Positions 1-9,221 are shown, numbered from the stretch's first letter. The stretch: DNA of 64,000 bases from Alistipes sp. (GCA_017379015.1 JAFNXN010000004.1:113399-177398), one strand, 5' to 3'. The notes: generated from the letters alone by a model not told the origin. A program made the numbers and translations.

Positions 1-267
1 ATCGATTTTCGAGGCCTTCATTGCCTGAGCATTGCCGATCTCCTCCTTAAGTGCATTGATACGCTCGGTAGCTACGTTTTTGAGGTTATTGAGCTTCTGA
101 CCCAACTCGCGTTTCTGCTCAGCAGGAACACTCTTAAACTCCTCCATGAGCACACCAAGCTCACCCTTCTTACCGAGAATCTTGATGCGGAAAGCCTCTA
201 CATCGGCAGCACTCTGTGGCTGAAAAGCCTCGATTTCTGCCAAAAGTTGTTCAATTTTGTTAATCAT
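1..267 (-). CDS. pheS: phenylalanyl-tRNA synthetase alpha subunit, N-terminal part (cut by window edge)
   Basis: The first 89 codons are visible on the minus strand, starting MINKIEQLLAEIEAF and running as an uninterrupted helical, Lys/Glu-rich segment to the window edge. This matches the N-terminal coiled coil that PheRS alpha uses to contact tRNA-Phe; residues such as FRIKILGKKGEL and ERINALKEE are typical of that domain. The catalytic core lies outside the window. PheS forms an alpha2/beta2 enzyme with PheT and charges tRNA-Phe in the cytoplasm. It is divergent from the patatin gene. Identity rests only on the N-terminal domain, so it is good but not absolute. Confidence 0.85.
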   Translation of the reverse strand, partial: MINKIEQLLAEIEAFQPQSAADVEAFRIKILGKKGELGVLMEEFKSVPAEQKRELGQKLNNLKNVATERINALKEEIGNAQAMKASKID

Positions 268-279
268 AAATATCGTGAA

Positions 280-310
280 TTGTATTATTGGCGTTAAATT
301 CGTATATTTG
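280..310 (+). promoter_or_regulatory. Bacteroidota-type promoter of the patatin gene
   Basis: TTG at 280-282, a 20-nt spacer and TATATTTG at 303-310 match the Bacteroidota housekeeping consensus (-33 TTTG, -7 TAnnTTTG). The transcript would start near 315, giving a leader of roughly 60 nt before the ATG at 373. Confidence 0.7.
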
Positions 311-372
311 CAATACCCATACTCAGGTTTTATTACATAAAATAACGTACAAAGTTACTAATATTTTCGCAA

Positions 373-2670
373 ATGAAAAATATTTACACGACAATAATCG
401 CCATTTTTCGCACTGCGCTTCTCTCATTACTCCTCACCACAGTGGCGCAGAACACCTCGGCACAGAGCGTAGGACTTGTTCTCAGTGGTGGTGGTGCCAA
501 AGGTCTCTACCACATCGGCGTGCTCAGAGCTCTTGAGGAGAATGGCATACCCATTGACTACATCGCAGGCACCTCCATGGGCTCGATAATTGGTGGCATG
601 TACGCCTCGGGCTACACAATCGAGGAGATGGAGGAGGTGGCCCTGTCGGGCGACATGGTGCGCTGGGTGAGTGGTGGCATCGACCAGAAATACAACTACT
701 ACTACCGTGAGCGCGACAAGATCGTCGACATGGTGTCACTACCCGTTACCACCAACAATGAGGGTCGTGAAATAGATATACCACGCTTCAAGCTCCCCGG
801 CTCGGTGATGGGGACCTCGGAGATCGATCTTGCCCTCTGCAACTACTTCACACAGCCCTCTGCAGCGGCACGTGGCGACTTCAGCCGCCTTATGATCCCC
901 TTCTTTTGCGTGGCAACCGACATCGAGAACCACAAAGCCGTAGAGCTGCATAGAGGCAATCTAGCCCTTGCCATACGCGCTTCGATGGCGATACCCATAG
1001 CCTTTCCACCTGTCGAGATCGACTCTGTGCTGATGTGCGACGGTGGCTGCTACGACAACTTCCCCTGGCGAGCCATGGTCGACAACTACAACCCCGACAT
1101 CATCATCGGCGTTAGCTGCGTAGCCACCCATGAGCGCATAGATGACGATGCCTCGGTCATTGAGCAGGCTATGGCACTTATCACCGCACCCTCCGACTTT
1201 AACCTTCCAGAGGGTCGCTCGGTATTCATTCAGCGTGCCGTCGACGCCTCGATGCTCGACTTTAGTGCCGCAGCCGAGATCATGGCTCAGGGATACAACG
1301 ACGCCATCGCCGCAATGCCCCAGATCAGAGATCTCACAGCACGACGCATCGCGCCAGGAATGTTCGACAAGCGACGCAAGGTCTTTCGTGGCGAATGGCC
1401 CGCATCGAAGATGGGAAAAATAACAGTCACCGGTCTGCGCCCAAAGCAGAAGGAGCTAGCCGAGATGACCCTCAACATGGGTCACAACAAGGAGCGCGAT
1501 ACGCTCCCTCTCACAGCTGCACAGATGGGCGAAAACTACCTTACGATGCTTGCCAACCTGCCGCTAAAGAGCGAGTTTCCAACCATTGAACTCAACAGGG
1601 CAACCAACCGATACGATGTGGCTGTAGAGCTTAACACAATGCCAAACTTCGACATCTCGATAGGAGGTAACATCTCCTCGACGGCATTCAACCAAGCATA
1701 CATCGGACTGAAATATAGGTGGATAGGGCGTGTGATGCAATCTATCGAGGCCGACATCCTTCTAGGTCCTGTACACACCATGGCACGCGCCAAAGGACGC
1801 ACAACATTCATCAAGGATAAACCGATATATCTCTACTACGGCTATAACTTCAACATCACCAACACGCTGAAGGGTAACTTCGGCAATCTATCGCTAGTCG
1901 ACAATGCCGAGCAAATGCGAACCATGGAGAACTATCTCTCACTATCGGTAGGCTCAGCCCTTTCGCGCAAGAGCATAGTGGATGCCACTCTCCACGTCGG
2001 ACGCAACGGTTATAGATACAACATGGAGGAGTACGAGAAGCGACAATATACCCACTTCTCATACCTCGGCACGCAGCTCTCCGTAGAGCGCACCTCACTC
2101 GACAAGCCACTATTCCCTACCTCGGGATCGCGCTTTGTAGCCTCAGCAATATATGTCTATGGTCGCGATGAGCGTAACACTCCTGGCGACCACATTGACG
2201 CCATACGCAAGTGGTTTGGCGCAAAGCTGTCGTGGGAGCAGTATATCGACTTCGCCCATAACGGCAAATTCTCACTTGGCTACGCCCTCGAGGGGGTCTA
2301 TACTAACCACCCTAAGCTCGACTCGAAGGAGGCAACCGAGCTCTCGGCACCACACTATGCACCACTGCTTCACTCGCGCATGGTCTACATGCCCGAATTT
2401 CGTGCCGACCGCTATTTTGGTTTTGGTGTTATGCCCACCGTACGCATCATCGACAACCTATATGCTCGTCTGAGTCTATATGCCATGATGCGCGATAGGT
2501 ATAACAATAAGATAATGCACTATATGTCAGATCTTTCACTAATATATCATACTCCTATTGGACCCGTGAGTCTTGCACTTACAAAGTATGATCTTCACAC
2601 TAAAAACAACCTATATCTCACACTCAATATAGGCTACGCAATCTTTGGAAATAAGGGACTATTTTACTAG
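373..2670 (+). CDS. patatin-like phospholipase with C-terminal outer-membrane beta-barrel
   Basis: A 765-residue exported protein. A signal peptide (about 1-30) precedes a patatin domain with the oxyanion loop GGGAKG at 39-44, the nucleophile elbow GTSMG (Ser68) and the catalytic Asp of CDGG at 223, so the Ser-Asp dyad is intact. Residues about 345-420 look like a POTRA-type linker, and about 425-765 is rich in alternating aromatic/polar strands and ends in F-Y, as in Omp85-family barrels. The architecture resembles PlpD/type Vd and the RssA-like patatins common in Bacteroidota. It probably acts as a lipid acyl hydrolase at the outer membrane. Substrate and side of the membrane are not visible. 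Confidence 0.88.
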   Translation: MKNIYTTIIAIFRTALLSLLLTTVAQNTSAQSVGLVLSGGGAKGLYHIGVLRALEENGIPIDYIAGTSMGSIIGGMYASGYTIEEMEEVALSGDMVRWVSGGIDQKYNYYYRERDKIVDMVSLPVTTNNEGREIDIPRFKLPGSVMGTSEIDLALCNYFTQPSAAARGDFSRLMIPFFCVATDIENHKAVELHRGNLALAIRASMAIPIAFPPVEIDSVLMCDGGCYDNFPWRAMVDNYNPDIIIGVSCVATHERIDDDASVIEQAMALITAPSDFNLPEGRSVFIQRAVDASMLDFSAAAEIMAQGYNDAIAAMPQIRDLTARRIAPGMFDKRRKVFRGEWPASKMGKITVTGLRPKQKELAEMTLNMGHNKERDTLPLTAAQMGENYLTMLANLPLKSEFPTIELNRATNRYDVAVELNTMPNFDISIGGNISSTAFNQAYIGLKYRWIGRVMQSIEADILLGPVHTMARAKGRTTFIKDKPIYLYYGYNFNITNTLKGNFGNLSLVDNAEQMRTMENYLSLSVGSALSRKSIVDATLHVGRNGYRYNMEEYEKRQYTHFSYLGTQLSVERTSLDKPLFPTSGSRFVASAIYVYGRDERNTPGDHIDAIRKWFGAKLSWEQYIDFAHNGKFSLGYALEGVYTNHPKLDSKEATELSAPHYAPLLHSRMVYMPEFRADRYFGFGVMPTVRIIDNLYARLSLYAMMRDRYNNKIMHYMSDLSLIYHTPIGPVSLALTKYDLHTKNNLYLTLNIGYAIFGNKGLFY

Positions 2671-2698
2671 ATATTTCGCATAGACAAATCGAATAATC

Positions 2699-2760
2699 AG
2701 GGGGATTGGAGAGGTTGGCATCTTATGCCTAAGCTCTTCGATCCCCCTAAATTATCTTTT
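2699..2760 (+). terminator. probable terminator after the patatin gene
   Basis: A hairpin pairs the G-rich arm at 2699-2706 with ATCCCCCT at 2741-2748, with extra pairs inside. The following stretch is T-rich (TTATCTTTT) but not a clean run, so termination is likely but imperfect. Confidence 0.5.
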
Positions 2761-2775
2761 CGCGACGGTTCACCC

Positions 2776-2806
2776 TTTGATTTTTCGCATTTTTTTCCTA
2801 TCTTTG
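2776..2806 (+). promoter_or_regulatory. promoter of yebC-ileS
   Basis: TTTG at 2776-2779, a 19-nt spacer and TATCTTTG at 2799-2806: a full consensus match. It leaves a leader of about 70 nt before yebC. Confidence 0.75.
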
Positions 2807-2877
2807 CCCCATTGTGTATATATTCATATACATCGTTCAACGAAACGTAACAAAATTAACAATAAAAATAGACTACT

Positions 2878-3615
2878 ATGGGAAGAGCATTTGAGTATCG
2901 CAAGGCGAGAAAGATGAAGCGCTGGGGACACATGGCGCGAGTATTTACAAAGATTGGTAAGGAGATCGAGATGGCAGTTAAGGCTTCAGGTCCAGACCCA
3001 TCGTCAAACTTGCGTCTTCGTCTTTTGTTGCAGAATGCTAAGGCTGAGAACATGCCAAAGGAGAATGTTGAGCGTGCAATCAAGCGTGCTACCGACAAGG
3101 ACTCTGCCGACTACAAGGAGATGATCTACGAGGGCTATGGTCCTCACGGTATTGCTGTGTTGGTTGAGACCGCTACCGACAACACAAACCGTACAGTGGC
3201 ATCGGTGCGCATGTACTTCAACAAGTATGGTGGTACACTCGGCACATCGGGTTCAGTAGGCTTCATGTTCGAGCATAAGTGTGTATTTAAGTTCAAGCCA
3301 ACAGCAGGCGCCGACCTCGAGGAGATGGAGCTTGAGATGATCGACTTTGGCGTTGACGAGTTCTACGCTGAGGAGGGCGAGGTAACAGTTTACGCTGCCT
3401 ACGAATCATTCGGTCAGATCCAGACATGGATCGAGGATAAGGGCTTCGAGCTTGTATCGGGTGAGTCAGTACGCATCCCTACCGATACCAAGGAGCTTAC
3501 AGCAGAGCAGCGTGAGGCTGTAAACAAGCTTATCGAGCACCTTGAGGAGGATGACGATGTGACCAACGTCTACACCACAATGGCAGAGAGCGACGACGAC
3601 ACAGAGGAGGAGTAA
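2878..3615 (+). CDS. yebC: YebC/PmpR/TACO1 family protein
   Basis: A 245-residue protein starting MGRAFEYRKARKMKRW, with the family hallmarks AKAENMPKENVERAIKRA near 50-70 and YEGYGPHGIAVLVE near 85-98. Length is normal. Family members bind nucleic acid or ribosomes; some were described as transcriptional regulators, and recent work on relatives points to relief of ribosome pausing. The C-terminal tail is strongly acidic (Asp/Glu-rich). ileS begins 21 nt downstream with no terminator between, so the two are probably co-transcribed, which fits a translation-related role. Confidence 0.93.
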   Translation: MGRAFEYRKARKMKRWGHMARVFTKIGKEIEMAVKASGPDPSSNLRLRLLLQNAKAENMPKENVERAIKRATDKDSADYKEMIYEGYGPHGIAVLVETATDNTNRTVASVRMYFNKYGGTLGTSGSVGFMFEHKCVFKFKPTAGADLEEMELEMIDFGVDEFYAEEGEVTVYAAYESFGQIQTWIEDKGFELVSGESVRIPTDTKELTAEQREAVNKLIEHLEEDDDVTNVYTTMAESDDDTEEE

Positions 3616-3636
3616 TAAACAACTATATAGTTAGGT

Positions 3637-6600
3637 ATGAATAAGTTTAAGGAGTATAAGGGTCTTGACTTAGCAGGCGTTGCCGATGAGGTATTGGCAC
3701 GCTGGACCGAGCAGGACACCTTCCACAAGAGTATAACAACCCGTGAGGGTCACCCAACGTTTGTATTTTATGAGGGTCCCCCCTCAGCTAATGGTATGCC
3801 AGGTATCCACCACGTTATGGCACGTACCATCAAGGATGTATTCTGTCGCTACAAGACCCAGCAGGGCTACCTTGTACACCGTAAGGCAGGATGGGATACA
3901 CACGGTCTTCCCGTTGAGCTTGGTGTCGAGAAGAAGCTCGGCATCACAAAGGAGGATATCGGCAAGAAGATCACCATCGAGCAGTATAACAAGGAGTGCC
4001 GCGAGGCGGTAATGGAGTTCACCGACATCTGGGAGGACCTTACTCGCAAGATGGGCTACTGGGTAAACATGGACGATCCATATATCACCTACGACAACAA
4101 GTTTATCGAGACACTATGGTGGCTTCTCAAGCAGCTCTACGACAAGAACCTCTTGTACAAGGGCTACACCATCCAGCCATACTCGCCAGCAGCAGGTACA
4201 GGTCTTTCAACTCACGAGCTCAACCAGCCAGGTTGCTACCGCGATGTTAAGGACACGACTTGTACGGCACAGTTCCGCATTCTTGAGCCTAAGACGGAGA
4301 TGGAGGGCTGGGGTACTCCAGTATTCTTGGCATGGACCACAACACCATGGACACTCCCTTCAAACACAGCACTCTGCGTAGGTCCTAAGTACGACTACGT
4401 GGCAGTACGCTCTTACAACCCATACACCGCAGAGAAGATCACAGCCGTAGTTGCTGAGCCACTGCTCTACTCAATCTTCAACAAGAAGGGCGAAGAGTTG
4501 GCTCTTGATAGCTACAAGCCTGGTAATAAGGTTATTCCATTCGAGGTTGTTGGCAAGTGGAAGGGTACTGAGCTCGAGGGTATGCACTATGAGCAGCTAC
4601 TCCCATGGGTTAAGCCTGTTGAGGCTGACGAGAACGGCAACTGGCAGGAGGCCTCAGCTAAGGCTTTCCGCGTGATCCTCGGCGACTACGTAACTGTTGA
4701 GGATGGTACCGGTATCGTACACATCGCACCTACATTTGGTGCTGACGATGCCTTCGTAGCACGTCAGGCTGGCATCCCATCACTCTTCATGATCAACAAG
4801 CGTGGTGAGACACGCCCTATGGTTGACTTCACAGGTAAGTTCTACCTCAAGGCAGAGCTCGACGAGAAGTTCGCCGCAGAGTGCGTAGCTGCCTCTTACG
4901 ACGAGTATGAGGGTCGCTTCGTGAAGAATGCCTACGACCCACAGTTCACCGTGGAGGGTCGCTACGATGAGAAGGCTGCGGCAGCTGCCGAGAACCTCGA
5001 CATCTACATCTCTATCAAGCTTAAGGAGTCGAACAAGGTCTTCAAGATTGAGAAGCATACCCACAACTACCCACACTGCTGGCGTACCGATAAGCCCGTG
5101 TTGTACTATCCTTTGGACTCATGGTTTATCCGCACCACAGCACTTCGTGAGCGTATGATGGATCTTAACAAGACCATCTACTGGAAGCCAGAGTCTACGG
5201 GTACTGGTCGTTTCGGCAAGTGGCTTGAGAATATTAACGACTGGAACCTCTCACGTTCACGCTTCTGGGGTACTCCACTCCCAATCTGGGCTACCGAGGA
5301 CCGCAGCGAGCTAAAGTGCATCGGCTCTATCGAGGAGCTTATCTCGGAGATCGAGAAGGCTGTGGCTGCTGGCGTGATGACAGAGAACCCATACAAGAAC
5401 TTCAAGGTGGGCGACATGTCGAAGGAGAACTACTCGACCGACAACATCGACCTACACCGTCCATACGTAGACAACATCGTCCTCGTATCATCGAAGGGTG
5501 AGCCTATGCGCCGTGAGCCAGACCTCATCGACGTATGGTTCGACTCAGGTGCTATGCCTTATGCTCAGGTACACTACCCATTCGAGGCTAAGGAGGGCTT
5601 CGACCAGATCTATCCTGCCGACTTCATCGCTGAGGGCGTGGATCAGACTCGTGGTTGGTTCTACACGCTACACGCTATCGCAACAATGCTATTCGACTCA
5701 GTAGCATTCAAGAACATCATCTCGAACGGTCTTGTCTTGGATAAGAACGGTAACAAGATGTCGAAGCGTTTGGGTAATGCCGTAGATCCTTTCGACGTAT
5801 TGAAGAAGTATGGTGCTGACGCTACACGTTGGTACATGATCTCTAACTCACAGCCATGGGATAACCTTAAGTTTGACGTTGATGGCGTTGATGAGTGCCG
5901 CCGTAAGTTCTTCGGCACATTGTACAACACCTACTCGTTCTTTGCTCTCTATGCAAATATCGACGGCTTCACAGGTCGCGAGGAGGAGGTGCCAGTATCG
6001 GAGCGTCCAGAGATCGATCGCTGGATCCTCTCAGAGCTTAACTCGTTGATCCGCGATGTCACCGCTTCGTTGGAGGACTACGACCCAACACCTGCAGCAC
6101 GTCGCATCGATCAGTTTGTAGGCGAGAACCTATCTAACTGGTACGTGCGCCTCAACCGTAAGCGTTTCTGGGGTGGTGAGCTAACTAAGGATAAGCTCGC
6201 AGCATACCAGACACTCTATACATGCTTGGAGACCGTGGCAATGCTCGCAGCACCTATCGCTCCATTTATCACCGACCGCATCTTCTGCGACCTTAACGCA
6301 GCAAGCGGCCGCCACACTGAGGAGTCAGTACACCTTGCAACATATCCTAAGGCTGATGAGTCACTCATCGACCGCGAGCTTGAGGAGATGATGTCGCTTG
6401 CACAGCGCGCCTCATCTATGGTGCTCGCCTTGCGTCGTAAGGTGAACATCAAGGTGCGCCAGCCACTTCAGAAGATTATCATCCCTGTGCTTGATAAGGC
6501 TATGGCAGCACATATCGAGAAGGTACGTGCGCTCATCATGGGCGAGGTTAACGTGAAGGATATTGAGCTTATCTCAGATACCACAGGCATCATCACCAAG

Positions 6601-7122
6601 CGTATCAAGCTCAACTTCAAGGCATTCTGCCAGCGTTACGCACAGCTTGCTAAGCCTATGTCGGCACTCGTGGCTACCTTCTCGCAGGAGCAGATCGCAG
6701 CTATCGAGGCTAACGCCGAGACCACACTTGAGGTTGCTGGCCAGCAGGTAGTAGTATCGGCTGCCGACTTCGAGATTACGTCGGAGGATATGCCAGGATG
6801 GTTGGTAGCATCGGAGGGTAAGCTCACCGTGGCTCTCGACATCACCATCAGCGACGAGCTTCGTCGTGAGGGTGTAGCACGCGAATTGGTTAACCGCATC
6901 CAGAATATCCGTAAGGAGTCTGGCTTCGAGGTTACCGACAAGATCCGTGTCGAGATCGAGGCTACCGAGCTTACAACACCAGCTATCGAAAGCTTCGGTC
7001 AGTATATCGCACAGCAGACCTTGGCGGTAGATGTTAAGGCTGCAGCAAGCCCTGCGGGCGAGTTTGTTGTCGACTCAGACATCGACGAGGCTCCACTTAA
7101 GATCGCCGTTACAAAGGCTTAA
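3637..7122 (+). CDS. ileS: isoleucyl-tRNA synthetase (type 2, GXHH signature)
   Basis: A 1161-residue class I synthetase that charges tRNA-Ile. The N-terminal ATP-site motif reads GIHH at 56-59, where most class I enzymes have HIGH/HYGH; KMSKR is at 707-711. A CP1 editing domain is present (AWTTTPWTLPSN, HIAPTFGADD). Length and the long C-terminal region fit the eukaryote-like IleRS2 clade normal in Bacteroidota. yebC is directly upstream and a strong terminator follows. The GXHH signature has been linked in other IleRS2 enzymes to very high mupirocin resistance; here that is inference. Confidence 0.97.
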   Translation: MNKFKEYKGLDLAGVADEVLARWTEQDTFHKSITTREGHPTFVFYEGPPSANGMPGIHHVMARTIKDVFCRYKTQQGYLVHRKAGWDTHGLPVELGVEKKLGITKEDIGKKITIEQYNKECREAVMEFTDIWEDLTRKMGYWVNMDDPYITYDNKFIETLWWLLKQLYDKNLLYKGYTIQPYSPAAGTGLSTHELNQPGCYRDVKDTTCTAQFRILEPKTEMEGWGTPVFLAWTTTPWTLPSNTALCVGPKYDYVAVRSYNPYTAEKITAVVAEPLLYSIFNKKGEELALDSYKPGNKVIPFEVVGKWKGTELEGMHYEQLLPWVKPVEADENGNWQEASAKAFRVILGDYVTVEDGTGIVHIAPTFGADDAFVARQAGIPSLFMINKRGETRPMVDFTGKFYLKAELDEKFAAECVAASYDEYEGRFVKNAYDPQFTVEGRYDEKAAAAAENLDIYISIKLKESNKVFKIEKHTHNYPHCWRTDKPVLYYPLDSWFIRTTALRERMMDLNKTIYWKPESTGTGRFGKWLENINDWNLSRSRFWGTPLPIWATEDRSELKCIGSIEELISEIEKAVAAGVMTENPYKNFKVGDMSKENYSTDNIDLHRPYVDNIVLVSSKGEPMRREPDLIDVWFDSGAMPYAQVHYPFEAKEGFDQIYPADFIAEGVDQTRGWFYTLHAIATMLFDSVAFKNIISNGLVLDKNGNKMSKRLGNAVDPFDVLKKYGADATRWYMISNSQPWDNLKFDVDGVDECRRKFFGTLYNTYSFFALYANIDGFTGREEEVPVSERPEIDRWILSELNSLIRDVTASLEDYDPTPAARRIDQFVGENLSNWYVRLNRKRFWGGELTKDKLAAYQTLYTCLETVAMLAAPIAPFITDRIFCDLNAASGRHTEESVHLATYPKADESLIDRELEEMMSLAQRASSMVLALRRKVNIKVRQPLQKIIIPVLDKAMAAHIEKVRALIMGEVNVKDIELISDTTGIITKRIKLNFKAFCQRYAQLAKPMSALVATFSQEQIAAIEANAETTLEVAGQQVVVSAADFEITSEDMPGWLVASEGKLTVALDITISDELRREGVARELVNRIQNIRKESGFEVTDKIRVEIEATELTTPAIESFGQYIAQQTLAVDVKAAASPAGEFVVDSDIDEAPLKIAVTKA

Positions 7123-7150
7123 TAGGGCGTTTTACGCAATACTTTAAAAG

Positions 7151-7183
7151 AGTGTGACTCATTCGTGGGTCACACTTTTTTTT
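7151..7183 (+). terminator. intrinsic terminator of yebC-ileS
   Basis: Perfect 8-bp stem AGTGTGAC (7151-7158) with GTCACACT (7169-7176), then eight T residues. Confidence 0.9.
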
Positions 7184-7190
7184 GATTATA

Positions 7191-7222
7191 TTTGCGTATT
7201 TCATAATTTTTGTATATCTTCG
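7191..7222 (+). promoter_or_regulatory. promoter of the TraR/DksA-type gene
   Basis: TTTG at 7191-7194, a 20-nt spacer and TATCTTCG at 7215-7222 (one base from TAnnTTTG). A second -7-like TATATTTG lies at 7187-7194. It lies directly behind the ileS terminator, so the downstream gene has its own transcription. Confidence 0.6.
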
Positions 7223-7261
7223 CTTAATATAAATGTATAACCGTACTAAACCGCTACGATT

Positions 7262-7636
7262 ATGACAGCTGAAAAGACACGCTACAACGACGCTGAGCTC
7301 GAGGAGTTCCGTCTACTTATTGAGCAGAAACTTGCATCGGCACGTGCCGACTACGATATGTTGCGCACAGCAACCTCGAACGAGAACGATACTGAGGACT
7401 CGTCGCCTACCTTTAAGGTTATGGAGGAGGGTGCTACAACCCTCTCTAAGGAGGAATATGGTCGTTTGGCACAGCGTCAGGCAAAGTTTATCCGCAACCT
7501 AGAGATGGCTTTGGTGCGCATCAAGAATAAGACCTACGGTATCTGCAAGACCACAGGTAAGCTTATTCCTCGCGAGCGACTATTGCGCGTGCCTCACGCC
7601 ACAGAGTGTATCGAGGCTAAGATCGCACGCAAGTAA
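7262..7636 (+). CDS. TraR/DksA family protein with reduced zinc-finger cysteines
   Basis: A 124-residue protein: N-terminal helices (about 10-40 and 60-90) and a C-terminal zinc-ribbon-like segment YGICKTTGKLIPRERLL. Of the four cysteines of classical DksA only two positions are kept (Cys95, Cys116); position 98 is Thr, position 119 is Ala, and His112 could be a substitute ligand. Loss of finger cysteines is common in Bacteroidota homologues placed next to ileS. DksA-type proteins enter the RNA polymerase secondary channel and modulate initiation, often with ppGpp. Whether this one binds zinc or polymerase is inference. It lies between its own promoter and terminator. Confidence 0.88.
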   Translation: MTAEKTRYNDAELEEFRLLIEQKLASARADYDMLRTATSNENDTEDSSPTFKVMEEGATTLSKEEYGRLAQRQAKFIRNLEMALVRIKNKTYGICKTTGKLIPRERLLRVPHATECIEAKIARK

Positions 7637-7737
7637 CTCACAGAGGTGGTTTTAAATATTCTGTAAGCTACGCTAATAGTATCGCTACGAGAGGGTGGTG
7701 GTAGGGTAGTTGGTCTGTGATAGTGTTTAAGAACTAG

Positions 7738-7773
7738 AGTAGCAGAGGGTGTGACTTCTGCTGCTTTTTTTTT
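7738..7773 (+). terminator. intrinsic terminator of the TraR/DksA-type gene
   Basis: Stem GTAGCAGA (7739-7746) with TCTGCTGC (7757-7764), loop of about 10 nt, then nine T residues. Confidence 0.85.
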
Positions 7774-7848
7774 GTGCTTGGGGGGTAGAGTGATTTAGGG
7801 AAGTTAGGGAGTTTAAAGAGTTTAGGGAATATAGATTATCCGATTAAA

Positions 7849-8044
7849 GTGGCGAAGTAGTGCCACTATCACAAGTAAATTTCTTGTCAGAGTTTTGCTA
7901 ATTCGCCACTATCACAGAGCAAATTTCTTGTTAGAGTGGTGCTAATTTGCCGCCGATTAAGAAATTGGGCTGGAAGGGACATACTAAGCGTATTTCCCTT
8001 TCAGCCCAATGATTGAGGTGGCGAAGTAGTGCCACTATCACAAG
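7849..8044. repeat. 27-bp direct repeats around tandem imperfect repeats in the fba 3' gap
   Basis: The 27-bp sequence starting GTGGCGAAGTAGTGCC occurs identically at 7849-7875 and 8018-8044. Between them lie two imperfect tandem units of about 38 bp, each beginning AAATTTCTTG and ending GCTAATT(C/T)GCC (from 7877 and from about 7919), and a long hairpin at 7964-8010. The second 27-bp copy ends just before the aldolase stop codon. The rest of the 414-bp gap (7637-8050) holds only the upstream terminator. No ORF is present. Confidence 0.75.
7964..8010 (-). terminator. 16-bp-stem hairpin downstream of fba
   Basis: ATTGGGCTGGAAGGGA (7964-7979) pairs with 7995-8010 with one G-U wobble and a 15-nt loop. 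Read on the minus strand it is followed by TTTCTTAAT, a weak T tract. Probably the aldolase terminator. Confidence 0.55.
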
Positions 8045-8050
8045 AAATTT

Positions 8051-9049
8051 TTATGCTTTGTTATCCGAACCAAGCACCTCCTTAATCTTATGAATATAGA
8101 GCTTCTTCATGTTGTCACGTGCAGGACCGAGGTACTTACGTGGGTCAAACTCTGCAGGCTTGTTAGCGAATACCTCGCGTACTGCAGCAGTCATTGCAAG
8201 ACGAGAGTCAGAGTCGATGTTGATCTTGCATACTGCGCTCTTAGAGGCCTTGCGAAGCTGCTCCTCAGGGATACCTACAGCAGCCTTCAAAGCACCGCCA
8301 TACTTGTTGATGGTATCAACCTCGTCCTGAGGTACTGATGATGAGCCATGGAGAACTATGGGGAAGCCAGGAAGCTGCTTCTCGATCTCTGACAATACGT
8401 CGAATGCCAATGGTGGAGGTACAAGACGACCAGTCTCAGGATCAAGAGTACACTGCTCAGGAGTGAACTTAAATGCACCGTGAGAGGTACCGATAGAGAT
8501 AGCCAACGAGTCGCAACCAGTCTTTGTCACGAAGTCAACAACCTCCTCAGGCTTAGTATAGTGGCTCTCAGCAGCAGACACCTCATCCTCAACGCCAGCC
8601 AATACGCCAAGCTCACCCTCAACAGTTACGTCGAACTGGTGTGCATAGTCTACAACCTTCTTTGTGAGAGCTACGTTCTCATCGTAAGGAAGGTGTGAAC
8701 CATCGATCATCACAGATGAGAAGCCCATGTCGATACAGCTCTTGCAAGTCTCGAATGCATCGCCGTGGTCGAGGTGAAGAACGATCTGAGGGTTCTCCCA
8801 GCCAAGCTCCTTAGCATACTCCACAGCACCCTCAGCCATGTAGCGAAGAAGTGTCTGGTTAGCATACTGACGAGCACCCTTCGACACCTGAAGGATCACT
8901 GGTGACTTAGTCTCAGCAGCTGCCATGATGATAGCCTGAAGCTGCTCCATGTTGTTGAAGTTGAAAGCAGGGATAGCATAACCACCATCTACTGCCTTGC
9001 GGAACATCTCGCGAGTATTTACGAGACCCAAATCCTTGTAATTGATCAT
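8051..9049 (-). CDS. fba: class II fructose-bisphosphate aldolase
   Basis: A 332-residue metal-dependent aldolase that interconverts fructose 1,6-bisphosphate with dihydroxyacetone phosphate and glyceraldehyde 3-phosphate in glycolysis and gluconeogenesis. LHLDHGD carries the catalytic Asp94 and zinc ligand His95; EGELG lies at 144-148; GTSHG gives His190, and IVLHGSSSVP gives His234 with the phosphate-binding loop. Length and motifs fit class IIB. It is monocistronic: its own promoter lies about 85 nt upstream, a hairpin lies downstream, and the neighbouring ABC gene ends in the same direction behind a terminator. Confidence 0.96.
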   Translation of the reverse strand: MINYKDLGLVNTREMFRKAVDGGYAIPAFNFNNMEQLQAIIMAAAETKSPVILQVSKGARQYANQTLLRYMAEGAVEYAKELGWENPQIVLHLDHGDAFETCKSCIDMGFSSVMIDGSHLPYDENVALTKKVVDYAHQFDVTVEGELGVLAGVEDEVSAAESHYTKPEEVVDFVTKTGCDSLAISIGTSHGAFKFTPEQCTLDPETGRLVPPPLAFDVLSEIEKQLPGFPIVLHGSSSVPQDEVDTINKYGGALKAAVGIPEEQLRKASKSAVCKINIDSDSRLAMTAAVREVFANKPAEFDPRKYLGPARDNMKKLYIHKIKEVLGSDNKA

Positions 9050-9135
9050 ATTACAAAATGTATTTAGTGTTAAAAGATTACGTTGTTACTCACTCTGTGC
9101 AACCATAGCCTCAGCCATGCAATGCAACTACTTTG

Positions 9136-9143
9136 CAAAGGTA
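9136..9143 (-). promoter_or_regulatory. -7 element upstream of fba
   Basis: CAAAGGTA on the plus strand is TACCTTTG on the minus strand, about 87 nt before the fba start. No good -33 TTTG at the usual distance. Confidence 0.5.
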
Positions 9144-9191
9144 ATAAAAATTATTGAGGAAAATCTAAATTATTTAAAATTTTTTAGAAAT

Positions 9192-9221
9192 GATAAAAGA
9201 GGCGTGGCTGCCCCTTTTATC
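9192..9221 (-). terminator. terminator of the nrnA-ABC operon
   Basis: GATAAAA (9192-9198) pairs with TTTTATC (9215-9221) with further G-C pairs inside. On the minus strand the hairpin is followed by an AT-rich stretch with interrupted T runs. Confidence 0.55.
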
